DNA of 64,000 nucleotides from Promethearchaeota archaeon (GTDB lineage Archaea > Asgardarchaeota > Lokiarchaeia > Sigynarchaeales > SOKP01), in the NCBI GenBank assembly GCA_013375495.1, contig JABXKC010000005.1:78735-142734 (forward strand), read 5' to 3'. The notes below the pieces were generated by a model, which was not told the origin of the DNA, made no database searches, and saw only the letters and a list, made by a program, of their open reading frames with translations. Below are positions 55,394-64,000 of this stretch, piece by piece; within the stretch, counting starts at the first letter, position 1, and the number at the start of each line of letters is the position of its first letter. A program made the translations under genes and the position numbers.

Positions 55394-56398
55394 TTATTTC
55401 TTGAAAGAATACGCTTCTAATACAAATTCTACCGCCTTTTTTCCATCACTGAAGTTAGGACTTTCTTGTTTTTTGGTTAGAATACAATTAATAAAATGAT
55501 CAATCAACTTGTTTTGAGCAGATTCGCTAGCTGGCTTAAATTTTAGTAGATCTTTAATTAATTTATTTCTTTTCAAGCTCTTTGGACCAAAAGAAGGGGA
55601 ATTCCTTCCACTTAAATTTACTTTAATAAAACCTTTTGTTCCAAAGATATCTATTGTTTCTGAAGGTTCATTACACCAAGAAACGCTGATAAGTCCTGGT
55701 ACATCATTTTTAAATTGAAAAAGAACATTACAATTATCTTCATCTTCCATTTGTATACAAGAGGTTTTAAAATTTATTCCGTTAACTTTATCGTATTCTC
55801 CTATTAAGTATCGTAAGATGTCAATGCAGTGTACTCCAAGATCTAATAATACCCCTCCACCTGCTTTTTCAGAGTCAAAAAACCACTTTTCTTCAGAAAG
55901 AGCCTCCCAAGATTTATAAGGCCCATAATGACTAAAATAATATCTTACTAAAGTGATTTTACCAAGAATTCCTTCATCTAAAGTACCTTTTATTAACTTA
56001 AAAATTGGATTATATCGCTTATTGAACGATGTAAAGAAAATTAAGTCCTTAGAGGCTAGTTCCGATTCGATTTGGCGTAATTCTTCCCTTGAAATTGCAA
56101 TAGGTTTCTCACACAAAATATGGCAATTTTTCTCGATAGCTTTCGATATTATTGGAGCGTGTAAGTAATTAGGAGTACAGATGCTAACAACATCTAATTT
56201 TTCGTTATCAATCATTTTTTTCCAGCTATCATTGCCAGCATAAACTTTTGGAACTTGAAACTTCTCGGATGCTGCCTTTGCGTGTTTCTCGGTTCTGGAT
56301 GCGATCGCTACCAATTGACAGCTTGGATTTTTGGAAAATCCCGTGAGGTGTATAGATCCAAAAGCGCCGGCTCCTACTATTCCTATCTTTATAGTCAT
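55394..56398 (-). CDS. Gfo/Idh/MocA-family NAD(P) oxidoreductase
   Basis: A 334-aa enzyme: N-terminal VGAGAFGSIHLTGF Rossmann loop, CTPNYLHAPI, LCEKPIAIS at about 95 with the catalytic Lys, and GGGVLLDLGVHCIDILRYLI at about 180 with the Asp/His pair. It oxidises or reduces a sugar, inositol or sugar derivative. The gene precedes (on the same strand) nothing closely coupled, and L10e is about 100 bp upstream on the same strand. Confidence 0.87.
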   Translation of the reverse strand: MTIKIGIVGAGAFGSIHLTGFSKNPSCQLVAIASRTEKHAKAASEKFQVPKVYAGNDSWKKMIDNEKLDVVSICTPNYLHAPIISKAIEKNCHILCEKPIAISREELRQIESELASKDLIFFTSFNKRYNPIFKLIKGTLDEGILGKITLVRYYFSHYGPYKSWEALSEEKWFFDSEKAGGGVLLDLGVHCIDILRYLIGEYDKVNGINFKTSCIQMEDEDNCNVLFQFKNDVPGLISVSWCNEPSETIDIFGTKGFIKVNLSGRNSPSFGPKSLKRNKLIKDLLKFKPASESAQNKLIDHFINCILTKKQESPNFSDGKKAVEFVLEAYSFKK

Positions 56399-56496
56399 AA
56401 TCTGAATATATAATAAATTAAGAAAAGTAAAATATCTTTGGTAATAAAAGAGTAAGATAATAAAATTAGAGATATAAAACTTGATTTTAGAAAGAT

Positions 56497-57123
56497 TTAA
56501 GCAACCGCAAACTCGAACATTGGAACTTCTCGTCTCTTTTTATCGTCGTAAAGAGGTAATCCGGACTGCTTAAATATTTCGGGTGTTTTGTATTTAACTA
56601 TAACAATTGAGCAGCGACTCGAGATTTTCATGGACGCAATCCTTAATCTATCTCTCACGATGGCTAAATTTCTCAAATGAGTTCCAACATCGCAAACGAT
56701 TGCTCCTGCTCGTACTCGTGCACAAACTCCTGTTGATCTACCAAATGAGTTTCTCATTCCAGATTGTACGCGATCAGCTCCTGCGAATGCCAGCATTCTA
56801 TTTTCTCGATATTTCTGGAAAGGTTTTGGTCTTACTCGAAAACGATAATTTGCCCTACCTAAGTGCTTCTGTAATGAACCGTTTATTGTAATACGGATTG
56901 CTTCAAGCGTATTGGATGAGATTTGAATTTGCGAATCTACTTTTAACCCAACTACAAGGTCCCAATCTTCCCAAGGTACCTCCTTGTTTCCGCCCCAGAA
57001 GCGAACAATTTTACTTTGGGCTCCACCCCTCGCATATTCTCTCCTATGATTAGCACTACGCTTATGTTGGTAAGGTCTTCGATTCCACTTAGAGTAACAG
57101 TGCCACGGTCTTTTATGAGCCAT
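56497..57123 (-). CDS. rpl10e: Ribosomal protein L10e (uL16)
   Basis: A 208-aa archaeal/eukaryotic type uL16: MAHKRPWHCYSKW (Arg-Pro-x-x-x-Cys-Tyr), AGADRVQSGMRNSFGRSTGV with the conserved Ala-Gly-Ala-Asp, and LRIASMKISSRCSIV. The protein lies at the peptidyl-transferase/5S region of the large subunit. About 25-30 residues longer at the C-terminus (GLPLYDDKKRREVP) than many archaeal ones. This gene is the clearest evidence for an archaeal genome. Confidence 0.95.
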   Translation of the reverse strand: MAHKRPWHCYSKWNRRPYQHKRSANHRREYARGGAQSKIVRFWGGNKEVPWEDWDLVVGLKVDSQIQISSNTLEAIRITINGSLQKHLGRANYRFRVRPKPFQKYRENRMLAFAGADRVQSGMRNSFGRSTGVCARVRAGAIVCDVGTHLRNLAIVRDRLRIASMKISSRCSIVIVKYKTPEIFKQSGLPLYDDKKRREVPMFEFAVA

Positions 57124-57170
57124 TTCTAAATCACTTTTTTAAAATACCATTTACAATTGATAAGAAATAA

Positions 57171-57182
57171 AATTATAAAAGG
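57171..57182 (-). promoter_or_regulatory. BRE/TATA-like promoter of L10e
   Basis: Read on the minus strand, AACC followed by TTTTATAATT lies about 50 bases before the L10e ATG, with AAGTGAT as the ribosome site closer in. The position suits an archaeal promoter. Judged by eye. Confidence 0.4.
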
Positions 57183-57257
57183 TTATTAAATTCAATCTAT
57201 GAAGAATAGTTAAAAAATTTTATTAAAATTACATTTTTAGCACCGAAAAGTAAGATT

Positions 57258-58394
57258 ATGATTGACAATTACACTTCATTTGTAAAGAAGACGGAGATAT
57301 TGTGTAAGGGGTTATATTTAGACGAAAATTTAATTGATCACTACAAAAATCAAGGGATCGAAATATCGTACGGACGCAAAGGAGGCGCGGGACCATTAGG
57401 AGGAAGATATTTTCTTTTTGAAAACCGAGCTATCGTAAACGCAGCTCTTTGGAACGACCCTCAAAAATCGAATTTCGTGATAAAAGAAAATGTTAATGGG
57501 TATTTTGAGATATATGATACTAACAATAAAATTATGCATAGTAAATTGAAATTAGTTCAAAATCCGCTTTTTTACAATCCTGAATACAAAACTTCCGACG
57601 GCATTCCAATGAAAAAGATTGCATTGGTCCATGGTATAGATTGCTTATCGAGTACTATTTACCAAAAATGTGTTTATCATGGATGCGGTGAAGGGTGTAA
57701 ATTTTGTGGTATCGAGCTAAGTTTAGAGAGCGATGCAACCATAGAAGAAAAGAATTATACCCAAATGTCTGAAGTAATCGGGGCAGCGAGAGAAGAAGGG
57801 AGATGTAATCATATGACTCTAACAAGCGGAACGGACGAAGCAAAAGACAAAGGTGCTAAACGATACATTGAACTTTTGAAAGGGATCAAAAATAACTACC
57901 CAAACCTTCCTTTACATGTGCAAATTGAACCCCTAGAAGAACTCTATTACATAAATGAGTTAAAAAATGCAGGTGCGGATACCATTGGAATTCATCTAGA
58001 AGTTCTCGATCAACATATTAGAAATGTAATTACTCCGGGAAAATCTCGTATTACTTATAAGTTATTTGAGAAAAACTGGAAATATGCCCTTGAAGTTTTC
58101 GGCAAAAATCAGGTTTCTTCCTATCTTTTAACTGGTTTTGGCGAAACACCGGATGATTTTATCTTAGGAGCCGAAAAAGTAATTTCTTTAGGAGTGATAC
58201 CATATATTACACCAGTAAGATCTATACCAGGGATTAAGGATTTACCCACCACAAATCCTAACATAATGGTAGATATATATAGTAAAGCAGCTAAATTAAT
58301 GAAAGCATACGGAGTAAATCCTTTAAAAAGTAAAGCGGGGTGCGTACGGTGTGGTGGTTGTTCAGCAATAAACGACGCTTATAAGAGTCTTTAG
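57258..58394 (+). CDS. Radical SAM protein, MSMEG_0568-like
   Basis: A 378-aa radical SAM enzyme. CGEGCKFCGIELS at about 142-154 holds the CxxxCxxC 4Fe-4S motif; LTSGTDEAKDKGAKRYIELL, VQIEPLEELYYINELKNAGA and GIHLEVLDQH follow as barrel strands. The end GCVRCGGCSAIND carries extra Cys that may bind a second cluster. It resembles the MSMEG_0568 group found in nitrilase clusters, but none of those partners is here. The reaction is unknown. It is divergent from L10e. Confidence 0.75.
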   Translation: MIDNYTSFVKKTEILCKGLYLDENLIDHYKNQGIEISYGRKGGAGPLGGRYFLFENRAIVNAALWNDPQKSNFVIKENVNGYFEIYDTNNKIMHSKLKLVQNPLFYNPEYKTSDGIPMKKIALVHGIDCLSSTIYQKCVYHGCGEGCKFCGIELSLESDATIEEKNYTQMSEVIGAAREEGRCNHMTLTSGTDEAKDKGAKRYIELLKGIKNNYPNLPLHVQIEPLEELYYINELKNAGADTIGIHLEVLDQHIRNVITPGKSRITYKLFEKNWKYALEVFGKNQVSSYLLTGFGETPDDFILGAEKVISLGVIPYITPVRSIPGIKDLPTTNPNIMVDIYSKAAKLMKAYGVNPLKSKAGCVRCGGCSAINDAYKSL

Positions 58395-58588
58395 CTTCTT
58401 TTAAATAAGATTGTAATATAAGTTCTTACTACGATATCAATTTTTAATTAAATTATTACTGATTTTGGAGAAAAACAATACTAAATTCTATTTTAAGAGA
58501 TATTATAAAAAAAGTTAATATATTTAGATTCCTATCAAAAATTAGGAAAACTTAAGTTAATAATTACATAATTTGGTTTTGATTCTTA

Positions 58589-58597
58589 AAGGAAGGA
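58589..58597 (+). promoter_or_regulatory. Strong ribosome binding site of the mutase gene
   Basis: AAGGAAGGA stands seven bases before ATG 58605 and fixes the start. A TTAATATATTTAG at 58515-58527 could be the TATA region of the operon; weaker evidence. Confidence 0.5.
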
Positions 58598-58604
58598 TAA
58601 AATT

Positions 58605-60239
58605 ATGACTGAAATAGATGAGAGTAAAACCTTAAAACCAACTAAAAACGAAAGACGAGAGAAATTTGATAACTTATCGGGTATTGAAATAAAATCGCTT
58701 TATACGCCTGAGGACATTAAAAATATTAATTATACTATGGATTTAGGAGTGCCCGGAGAGTACCCTTTTACTCGCGGGGTTTATCCTAACATGTACCGCG
58801 GTCGATTATGGACAATGAGACAATTTGCTGGGTTTGGTACTGCAGCACAAACTAATCAAAGGTATAAGTTTTTGCTAGAACATGGGACGACAGGCTTGAG
58901 TGTGGCCTTTAGCTTACATACGATTTATGGTTACGAGGCTGACGACGAAAAATCTTTAGGCGAGGTTGGAAAAGAAGGGGTATCAATCGACACATTAAAG
59001 GACATGGAAACTTTGTTTAGTGGTATAGATTTGTCAAAAATTTCTACTTCAATGACAATAAACGCTCCAGCATCTATATTATTGGCAATGTATATAGTGA
59101 CAGCCGAAAAACAAGGACATTCGGCTGATAAATTAAGAGGAACAATTCAAAATGACATTCTTAAAGAATATATAGCCCAAAAATCGTGGGTTTTTCCACC
59201 TGAACCCTCCATGCGTTTAATTATTGACACAATTGAATATTGTACTAAAAATGTTCCTCAATGGTATACCATTTCGATTTCAGGTTATCACATTCGAGAG
59301 GCTGGTTCTACAGCAGTTCAAGAACTCGCTTTTACTTTGGCAGACGGTTTTGCTTATGTTGAAGCTGCAATGGAACGAGGTTTAGATGTGGACGATTTTG
59401 CTCCCAGACTTTCTTTCTTCTTTAATGCTCACAATAATTTTTTTGAAGAAGTATGCAAGTATCGCGCAGCTCGACGCATTTGGGCTAAGCGGTTGAAAAA
59501 TAAATATGGAGCAAAAAAGAATGAATCCATGAGGTTACGCTTTCATACCCAAACTGCGGGCGTGTCGTTAAGCGCACAAGAACCCGAAAATAATATAGCT
59601 AGAGTTACAATACAAGGATTAGCTGCTGTTTTAGGAGGGACTCAATCTCTTCATACAAATTCCTTTGATGAAGCTTTATGCTTACCAACTGAAAAAGCAG
59701 CAAAAATTGCTCTACGAACGCAGCAAATTATTGCAAACGAATCAGGAGCTGCTGACACGGTAGACCCTCTCGCTGGTTCGTATTATGTTGAGTGGCTTAC
59801 TAACAAAATGGAAGAAGAAGCTGAAATTTACTTCGAAAAGATAGAAGCATTAGGAGGTGTGATCCCTGCAATTAAAGCTAATTTTTTCCAAAAGGAAATC
59901 GCAAACTCCTCGTATAAATATCAACGAGAAATTGAGAGTAAGGATCGCATCATTGTTGGCGTAAATGATTTTCAACTAAGAGAAGCTTGCGCTACTCCTT
60001 TATTAAAAATTGATGAAAAAGTTGGAGAAGAGCAAATTGAAATTTTACAAAAAGTAAGAGATCAAAGAGATAATATGCTAGTTCAGGAGAAACTGGAGAA
60101 TTTGAAACAAGCTGCGAAAGGTACTGAAAATTTAATGCCATATATAATGGATGCTATAAGAGAATATGCATCGATAGGGGAAGTAATGGCTATACTTAAA
60201 GAAGTATTTGGAGAGTATAGAGAAGATTCAATATTTTAA
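58605..60239 (+). CDS. mcmA1: Methylmalonyl-CoA mutase, catalytic (large) subunit
   Basis: A 544-aa TIM-barrel mutase subunit without a B12 domain, the archaeal split form. [20 protein letters not shown] carries the Tyr, and [15 protein letters not shown] the Arg, that set methylmalonyl specificity in the Propionibacterium enzyme; [13 protein letters not shown] holds the catalytic His. [20 protein letters not shown] and [20 protein letters not shown] are also family blocks. It interconverts methylmalonyl-CoA and succinyl-CoA with the next gene's product. The specificity call assumes my alignment is right. Confidence 0.92.
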   Translation: MTEIDESKTLKPTKNERREKFDNLSGIEIKSLYTPEDIKNINYTMDLGVPGEYPFTRGVYPNMYRGRLWTMRQFAGFGTAAQTNQRYKFLLEHGTTGLSVAFSLHTIYGYEADDEKSLGEVGKEGVSIDTLKDMETLFSGIDLSKISTSMTINAPASILLAMYIVTAEKQGHSADKLRGTIQNDILKEYIAQKSWVFPPEPSMRLIIDTIEYCTKNVPQWYTISISGYHIREAGSTAVQELAFTLADGFAYVEAAMERGLDVDDFAPRLSFFFNAHNNFFEEVCKYRAARRIWAKRLKNKYGAKKNESMRLRFHTQTAGVSLSAQEPENNIARVTIQGLAAVLGGTQSLHTNSFDEALCLPTEKAAKIALRTQQIIANESGAADTVDPLAGSYYVEWLTNKMEEEAEIYFEKIEALGGVIPAIKANFFQKEIANSSYKYQREIESKDRIIVGVNDFQLREACATPLLKIDEKVGEEQIEILQKVRDQRDNMLVQEKLENLKQAAKGTENLMPYIMDAIREYASIGEVMAILKEVFGEYREDSIF

Positions 60240-60253
60240 TTTAGGTTAATATT

Positions 60254-60655
60254 ATGACAGAGATTAGAAAGATAAAAGTATTAGTGTGTAAACCAGGGCT
60301 AGATGGGCATGACAGAGGGGCGAAGGTCCTTGCTCGAGCCTTGAGAGATGCGGGTATGGAGGTTATTTATACGGGACTCCATCAAACTCCTGATATGATC
60401 GTTCAAACAGTTCTTCAAGAAGATCCGGATGCTGTTATGTTAAGCATGTTATCTGGTGCTCATAAAGCATTATGTCCAGTTATTATGGATAAACTCAAAG
60501 AAAACGAAATTGATGATGTTCTTGTGAGTGTTGGAGGTATTATACCTGACGAAGACAAACCCTTTTTAGAAGAACACGGATTAAAAGGATTTTACGGACC
60601 GGGTACGGAGCTAAAAATAATTGTAGAATTTGTGAAAAACAACTTGAAAAGATAG
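60254..60655 (+). CDS. mcmA2: Methylmalonyl-CoA mutase, B12-binding subunit
   Basis: A 133-aa cobalamin-binding domain: VLVCKPGLDGHDRGAKVLAR with the Asp-x-His-x-x-Gly base that ligates cobalt, MLSMLSGAHKA, and VSVGGIIPDED for the nucleotide tail. It completes the mutase together with the large subunit, 14 bases upstream, and precedes the chaperone GTPase by six bases. Confidence 0.93.
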   Translation: MTEIRKIKVLVCKPGLDGHDRGAKVLARALRDAGMEVIYTGLHQTPDMIVQTVLQEDPDAVMLSMLSGAHKALCPVIMDKLKENEIDDVLVSVGGIIPDEDKPFLEEHGLKGFYGPGTELKIIVEFVKNNLKR

Positions 60656-60661
60656 GGTACA

Positions 60662-61654
60662 ATGGATTATTCTGATTTAATCGAAAAATTGCTCAATGGA
60701 AATTCTAGAGCGGTTGCTAGACTGATCACCTTAGTGGAAAATGATATTGAGGCCGCAGAAAAGATCATTAATGCAATTTATAGTCACACGGGAAATGCGT
60801 ATATTTTAGGTGTTACCGGCTCGCCTGGAAGTGGAAAATCAACTTTTATTTCTACCTTAACTAAACTTTTTGCTGAGAAAGGCAAGAAAATTGGAATTAT
60901 ATGTGTCGATCCAACCAGCCCTATAACTGGTGGTGCAATATTAGGTGATAGGATCCGAATGAAAGACAACTTTTCCCTAAAGGATGTTTTTATCCGAAGT
61001 ATGGCAAATAGGGGGCAGTTAGGTGGATTAGCGAGAGCAACAGAAGATGCTGTAAAAATCCTAGATGCTTATGGCTGCGACATAATTATTGTAGAGACCG
61101 TTGGAGTAGGACAATCTGAAGTAGACATCTTTAAATCTGCGCAAACTGTGATCGTACTCTTAGTCCCAGGACTAGGAGATGATATTCAGGCCATAAAAGC
61201 GGGGATTATGGAAATTACTGATATTTTTGTAGTAAATAAAATGGATTTAGCAGGGGCCGATAAGAAGATCGCAGATGTCATGCAAATGTTAGAACTAAGA
61301 ATGAACTATAAATACGAATCTAACAACCACGAAGAAAATGAATTACTAAAAGCAAAATGGACACCTGAAATTATCAAAGTTAACTCGATAAAAGGTGAAA
61401 ACTTTGAACAACTGCTAGAACTCATAAAAAAACATCGAGAATTTCTAAAAGATTCTGGATTTTCAGTGATTTATCAGAAAAATCGAATTAAAAGCGAAAC
61501 GCTCCAAATTTTAAAACATAAAATCTCACAAAAAGTAGAAGGGTTAATTCATTCGAACCCCACCATTGACGAGTATTTGCGACTAGTTATGGATAAAAGC
61601 CTTGACCCCTATTCTATGGCTAATTTGATTATTAAATTATTAGGTATAGAATAA
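60662..61654 (+). CDS. meaB: MeaB/ArgK-type mutase-associated GTPase
   Basis: A 330-aa G3E GTPase: GVTGSPGSGKSTFISTLTKL is the P-loop, VDPTSPITGGAILGDRIRM switch I, VETVGVGQSEVD the Walker B/switch II part and VNKMDLA the base-specificity motif. It loads or protects the cobalamin of methylmalonyl-CoA mutase. Its place directly behind both mutase subunits confirms the job. The C-terminal dimerisation helix is present. Confidence 0.93.
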   Translation: MDYSDLIEKLLNGNSRAVARLITLVENDIEAAEKIINAIYSHTGNAYILGVTGSPGSGKSTFISTLTKLFAEKGKKIGIICVDPTSPITGGAILGDRIRMKDNFSLKDVFIRSMANRGQLGGLARATEDAVKILDAYGCDIIIVETVGVGQSEVDIFKSAQTVIVLLVPGLGDDIQAIKAGIMEITDIFVVNKMDLAGADKKIADVMQMLELRMNYKYESNNHEENELLKAKWTPEIIKVNSIKGENFEQLLELIKKHREFLKDSGFSVIYQKNRIKSETLQILKHKISQKVEGLIHSNPTIDEYLRLVMDKSLDPYSMANLIIKLLGIE

Positions 61655-61742
61655 ATAGCAGATATGTTAAACTAAAATAGTCAATGGGTTTATTTTTAAT
61701 CGCGTCTTAGATAGTTTAACTATTATATGGATAGATTTAATA

Positions 61743-62378
61743 ATGAAAAAGATAAGGCTTTCAGACAAAATTATACTAGTTTATCGAATTGGCGTTGTTG
61801 CCTTAACCTTGTTTACGATTATAGCTGGTTGGTCCATCAGTGCAATCGAATCTGGGATTCCTTTCGTATGGCTAAGTGGTTTGAAATATTACACTATACA
61901 GACAAACTTGATGGTTTCTGCATGGTTTATACTCGCAATTATGTGGTATAAAAAACCAGAAGCTCTGAAAAAGATAACTGGTCTATTAAAAGGGGCTTTC
62001 ACGCTTTATATTACGACCACTTTCATCTTTTTTGCAGTTCTCTTACAAGGTCTTTACCAACCGACTGGTTTTGGTGCGTTTTCTAATATAATACTGCACT
62101 ACCTTACCCCTATCGCCTTTATTGTTGATTGGCTAATAACGGAAACTAAAGTTAGGTATAAATGGAAATTTTTGCCCTATTGGACTATCTACCCTCTAGG
62201 TTATCTGTTGTTTTCTTTTATACATGGTAGCTTCACTGGTGATTACCTTTATCTCTTTTTAAACATAAATAACCTTGGAATTTTAGGTTATACTATAAGT
62301 ATTAGTCTCCTAATCGGAGTAGGTTTAATAATAGGAAGCCTGTATATTGGGATTAATAGAATAAGAACGAAAAACTAA
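61743..62378 (+). CDS. Pr6Pr/FAR-17a-like membrane protein
   Basis: A 211-aa protein with six membrane segments. GLKYYTIQTNLMVSAWF at about 48-64 and ILHYLTPIAFIVDWLI at about 115-130 match the Pr6Pr/AIG1-like family, in which a conserved Thr and His (here in YTIQTN and LHYLTP) form a hydrolase site for lipid esters. Whether this protein is an enzyme is unknown. It stands alone downstream of the mutase operon. Confidence 0.7.
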   Translation: MKKIRLSDKIILVYRIGVVALTLFTIIAGWSISAIESGIPFVWLSGLKYYTIQTNLMVSAWFILAIMWYKKPEALKKITGLLKGAFTLYITTTFIFFAVLLQGLYQPTGFGAFSNIILHYLTPIAFIVDWLITETKVRYKWKFLPYWTIYPLGYLLFSFIHGSFTGDYLYLFLNINNLGILGYTISISLLIGVGLIIGSLYIGINRIRTKN

Positions 62379-62394
62379 AAAATAATTAAAAACA

Positions 62395-62649
62395 CTATTT
62401 CTTTTTTTTTGGATCAATCCACTCAGAATAAATCTCTTCAACTACAAGAGTTGTACTACGATTACATTCTTTACAACCTTCGTCGCTAACTTTCTTGAAG
62501 ACATAATCTCCAGCTTTAAATTCCCGAGAATACTTGGCTTTACATTCACTACACTTTAAAACTGTTGTTTTTTCGGGTTTAAAACGTTCCTTTCGATCGA
62601 GTATTTCTCCTACATCGGGGAGTGGTGGAAATTGTGGTTCTTCAGCCAT
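62395..62649 (-). CDS. Small zinc-ribbon protein
   Basis: An 84-aa cytoplasmic protein: a proline-rich start (PQFPPLPDVGEILDRKERFK), then CSEC ... CKEC, a four-Cys zinc ribbon with about 26 residues between the pairs, and a basic C-terminus. Unknown function; size and charge suit a nucleic-acid or transcription partner. Confidence 0.65.
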   Translation of the reverse strand: MAEEPQFPPLPDVGEILDRKERFKPEKTTVLKCSECKAKYSREFKAGDYVFKKVSDEGCKECNRSTTLVVEEIYSEWIDPKKKK

Positions 62650-62782
62650 TTTAATATCTCTAAATATAGTTGGTACTTGTGTTTATAAATAATTAACACC
62701 TAATAACTCTTTAGGTTAAGAATTAAAAGTTCAGAAGCTAGTATATGAATTTTAAAAATAAATAGTTTAGAGAGGTTTGTTA

Positions 62783-64000
62783 CTACAGCTCCCAGATCTT
62801 TACGGTATCATCGGATGATCCACTAATAATATATTTATTATCTGGAGAGAGAGCTACTGAATTTACTTCCTTTTTGTGCCCTTCGAAGGTCTTTATAAGG
62901 TTCCCTGTTGAGAAATCCCACAATTTAACATCCTTATCAAATGAACCACTAACCACATAATTACTATCGGAAGAAACAACTACAGATAAAACATAAAAAG
63001 TATGGCCTTCCAGCGTTCTTACGAGATTTCCTGTCGAAATATCCCACACTTTAATGGATTTATCGCTTGAGCTACTTATTATATTTTTTCCATCCGGAGA
63101 GAAAGTAACTGAAGTAAGTTGTTTTTTAAAGTCCCCAATTGTACTAATTAACTCCCCACTTGTAAAATCCCAGATTTTTATAGTCTTATCGGTTGACCCA
63201 CTCACAATGTATTTATTGTCAGAAGAAATCGCAACTGAGTTAACTTCTTTTTTATGCCCTTTTACCGTCCTCACAAGCTTTCCAGTAGATAATTCCCATA
63301 CTCTAATATCTTTATCAAAAGAGCCGCTTACAACATATTTACTATCAGGAGAAATAGCAACGGATAACACATGAAAAGTATGGCCTTGAAGAGTTTGAAT
63401 GAGATTTCCCGTAGCTAATTCAAAGATTCTAACGGATTTATCGTTAGAACCACTGATTATAAATTTTCCATCAGGAGAAACTACAACTGAATTAACATAT
63501 TTTTTATGCCTTCTGAGGGTTCTCACAAGTTTACCTGAAAATAATTCCCAAATTCTTATCGTTTTATCTTTCGATCCACTTACAATGTATTGCCCATCCG
63601 GAGAAAACGCCACCGAAGTCACCCCCATTGAATGCCCTATGAGAGTTTTCTTAAGTATACTTTTTTCTGTAACTTCAGGAGTTTTGACTATTGGACCTTC
63701 TTCTAATATTTGTTCCTCCTTAGATATTTCTTTAGGAGGCACATGTTCTTCTTCTAGTAGGCCCTCCTTTTCTATTGGAGTTTCCTCTGGGACACTAATT
63801 ACTTCTTCCTCAGGAATAACTTCAAATTCTTCTGCTTGATCTTCGGTTGTAGTCGCCACTAATTCCTCTTCTTGTACATTTTCTACCTCCTCTGGTTGTT
63901 TTTCTGTCTCACCCACTCCAATTCTTTGAATAGGTAGGATCTTTCTCATCAAATCTACTTCTATTCTGTTTATTTCTAGATTTGCCTTTTTAACATGACT
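62783..64000 (-). CDS. Seven-repeat WD40 protein, N-terminus beyond the window
   Basis: The C-terminal 295 residues form seven WD40 repeats (GHSMGVTSVAFSPDGQYIVS ... GSSDDTVKIWEL), a closed propeller. Before it lies a Glu/Pro/Val-rich linker of about 100 residues. The frame stays open through TTG 63952 and ATG 63949 to the window edge (upstream codons read VKKANLEINRIEVDLMRK), so the true start may be outside. Repeats 2-4 resemble repeats 5-7, which suggests block duplication. It may be a scaffold. Such proteins are common in Asgard archaea and cyanobacteria. Confidence 0.8.
   Translation of the reverse strand, partial: SHVKKANLEINRIEVDLMRKILPIQRIGVGETEKQPEEVENVQEEELVATTTEDQAEEFEVIPEEEVISVPEETPIEKEGLLEEEHVPPKEISKEEQILEEGPIVKTPEVTEKSILKKTLIGHSMGVTSVAFSPDGQYIVSGSKDKTIRIWELFSGKLVRTLRRHKKYVNSVVVSPDGKFIISGSNDKSVRIFELATGNLIQTLQGHTFHVLSVAISPDSKYVVSGSFDKDIRVWELSTGKLVRTVKGHKKEVNSVAISSDNKYIVSGSTDKTIKIWDFTSGELISTIGDFKKQLTSVTFSPDGKNIISSSSDKSIKVWDISTGNLVRTLEGHTFYVLSVVVSSDSNYVVSGSFDKDVKLWDFSTGNLIKTFEGHKKEVNSVALSPDNKYIISGSSDDTVKIWEL

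Overview
This AT-rich window looks like a chromosomal piece of an archaeon, most likely an Asgard (Lokiarchaeia-like) one. The archaeal assignment rests on an L10e-type ribosomal protein, a geranylgeranyl-reductase-family flavoprotein and TATA-like promoters. The narrower placement is inference: it rests on a roadblock/longin-like small protein, an arrestin-like protein, a seven-blade WD40 protein and several unrecognised small membrane or zinc-ribbon proteins. I see no tRNA, rRNA, CRISPR array or transposase.

Layout. 1-7 kb: roadblock-like gene (cut by the edge), an unknown 459-aa partner, an ICMT-like methyltransferase, a tandem pair of zinc-ribbon membrane proteins, small genes, and a URO-D/methyltransferase-family protein. 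7-37.5 kb: a large surface-glycan locus with dTDP-sugar genes (rfbB, rfbA, DegT aminotransferase, GNAT and left-handed beta-helix acetyltransferases), a GT56 Fuc4NAc-transferase-like enzyme, WbqC-like proteins, beta-propeller glycosidase-like proteins, a Wzx-type flippase, GT2/GT4 transferases, a GT-C-like membrane protein, methyltransferases and two membrane-anchored beta-helix surface proteins. Together they suggest synthesis of dTDP-4-acetamido-4,6-dideoxyhexose, its assembly into a glycan, and export. 37.7-45.5 kb: GH94-like phosphorylase, sulfatase, GPH sugar:cation symporter and GGR-family reductase, suggesting uptake and breakdown of a sulfated glycan. 45-57 kb: mostly housekeeping or unknown genes. 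57-62 kb: radical SAM protein, then a methylmalonyl-CoA mutase module (large subunit, B12 subunit, MeaB GTPase). The right edge cuts a WD40 gene.

The glycan locus is strikingly rearranged. It holds at least nine gene remnants, a perfect 267-bp direct repeat on both sides of a LamG/beta-helix gene, smaller repeats, and a head-to-head junction of two truncated genes that also exist intact elsewhere in the window. A higher-GC segment carries a PP-loop ATPase fused to a NifU-type domain and abuts a broken third glycosidase copy. The PP-loop/NifU fusion and the recombination scars are the most unusual observations.
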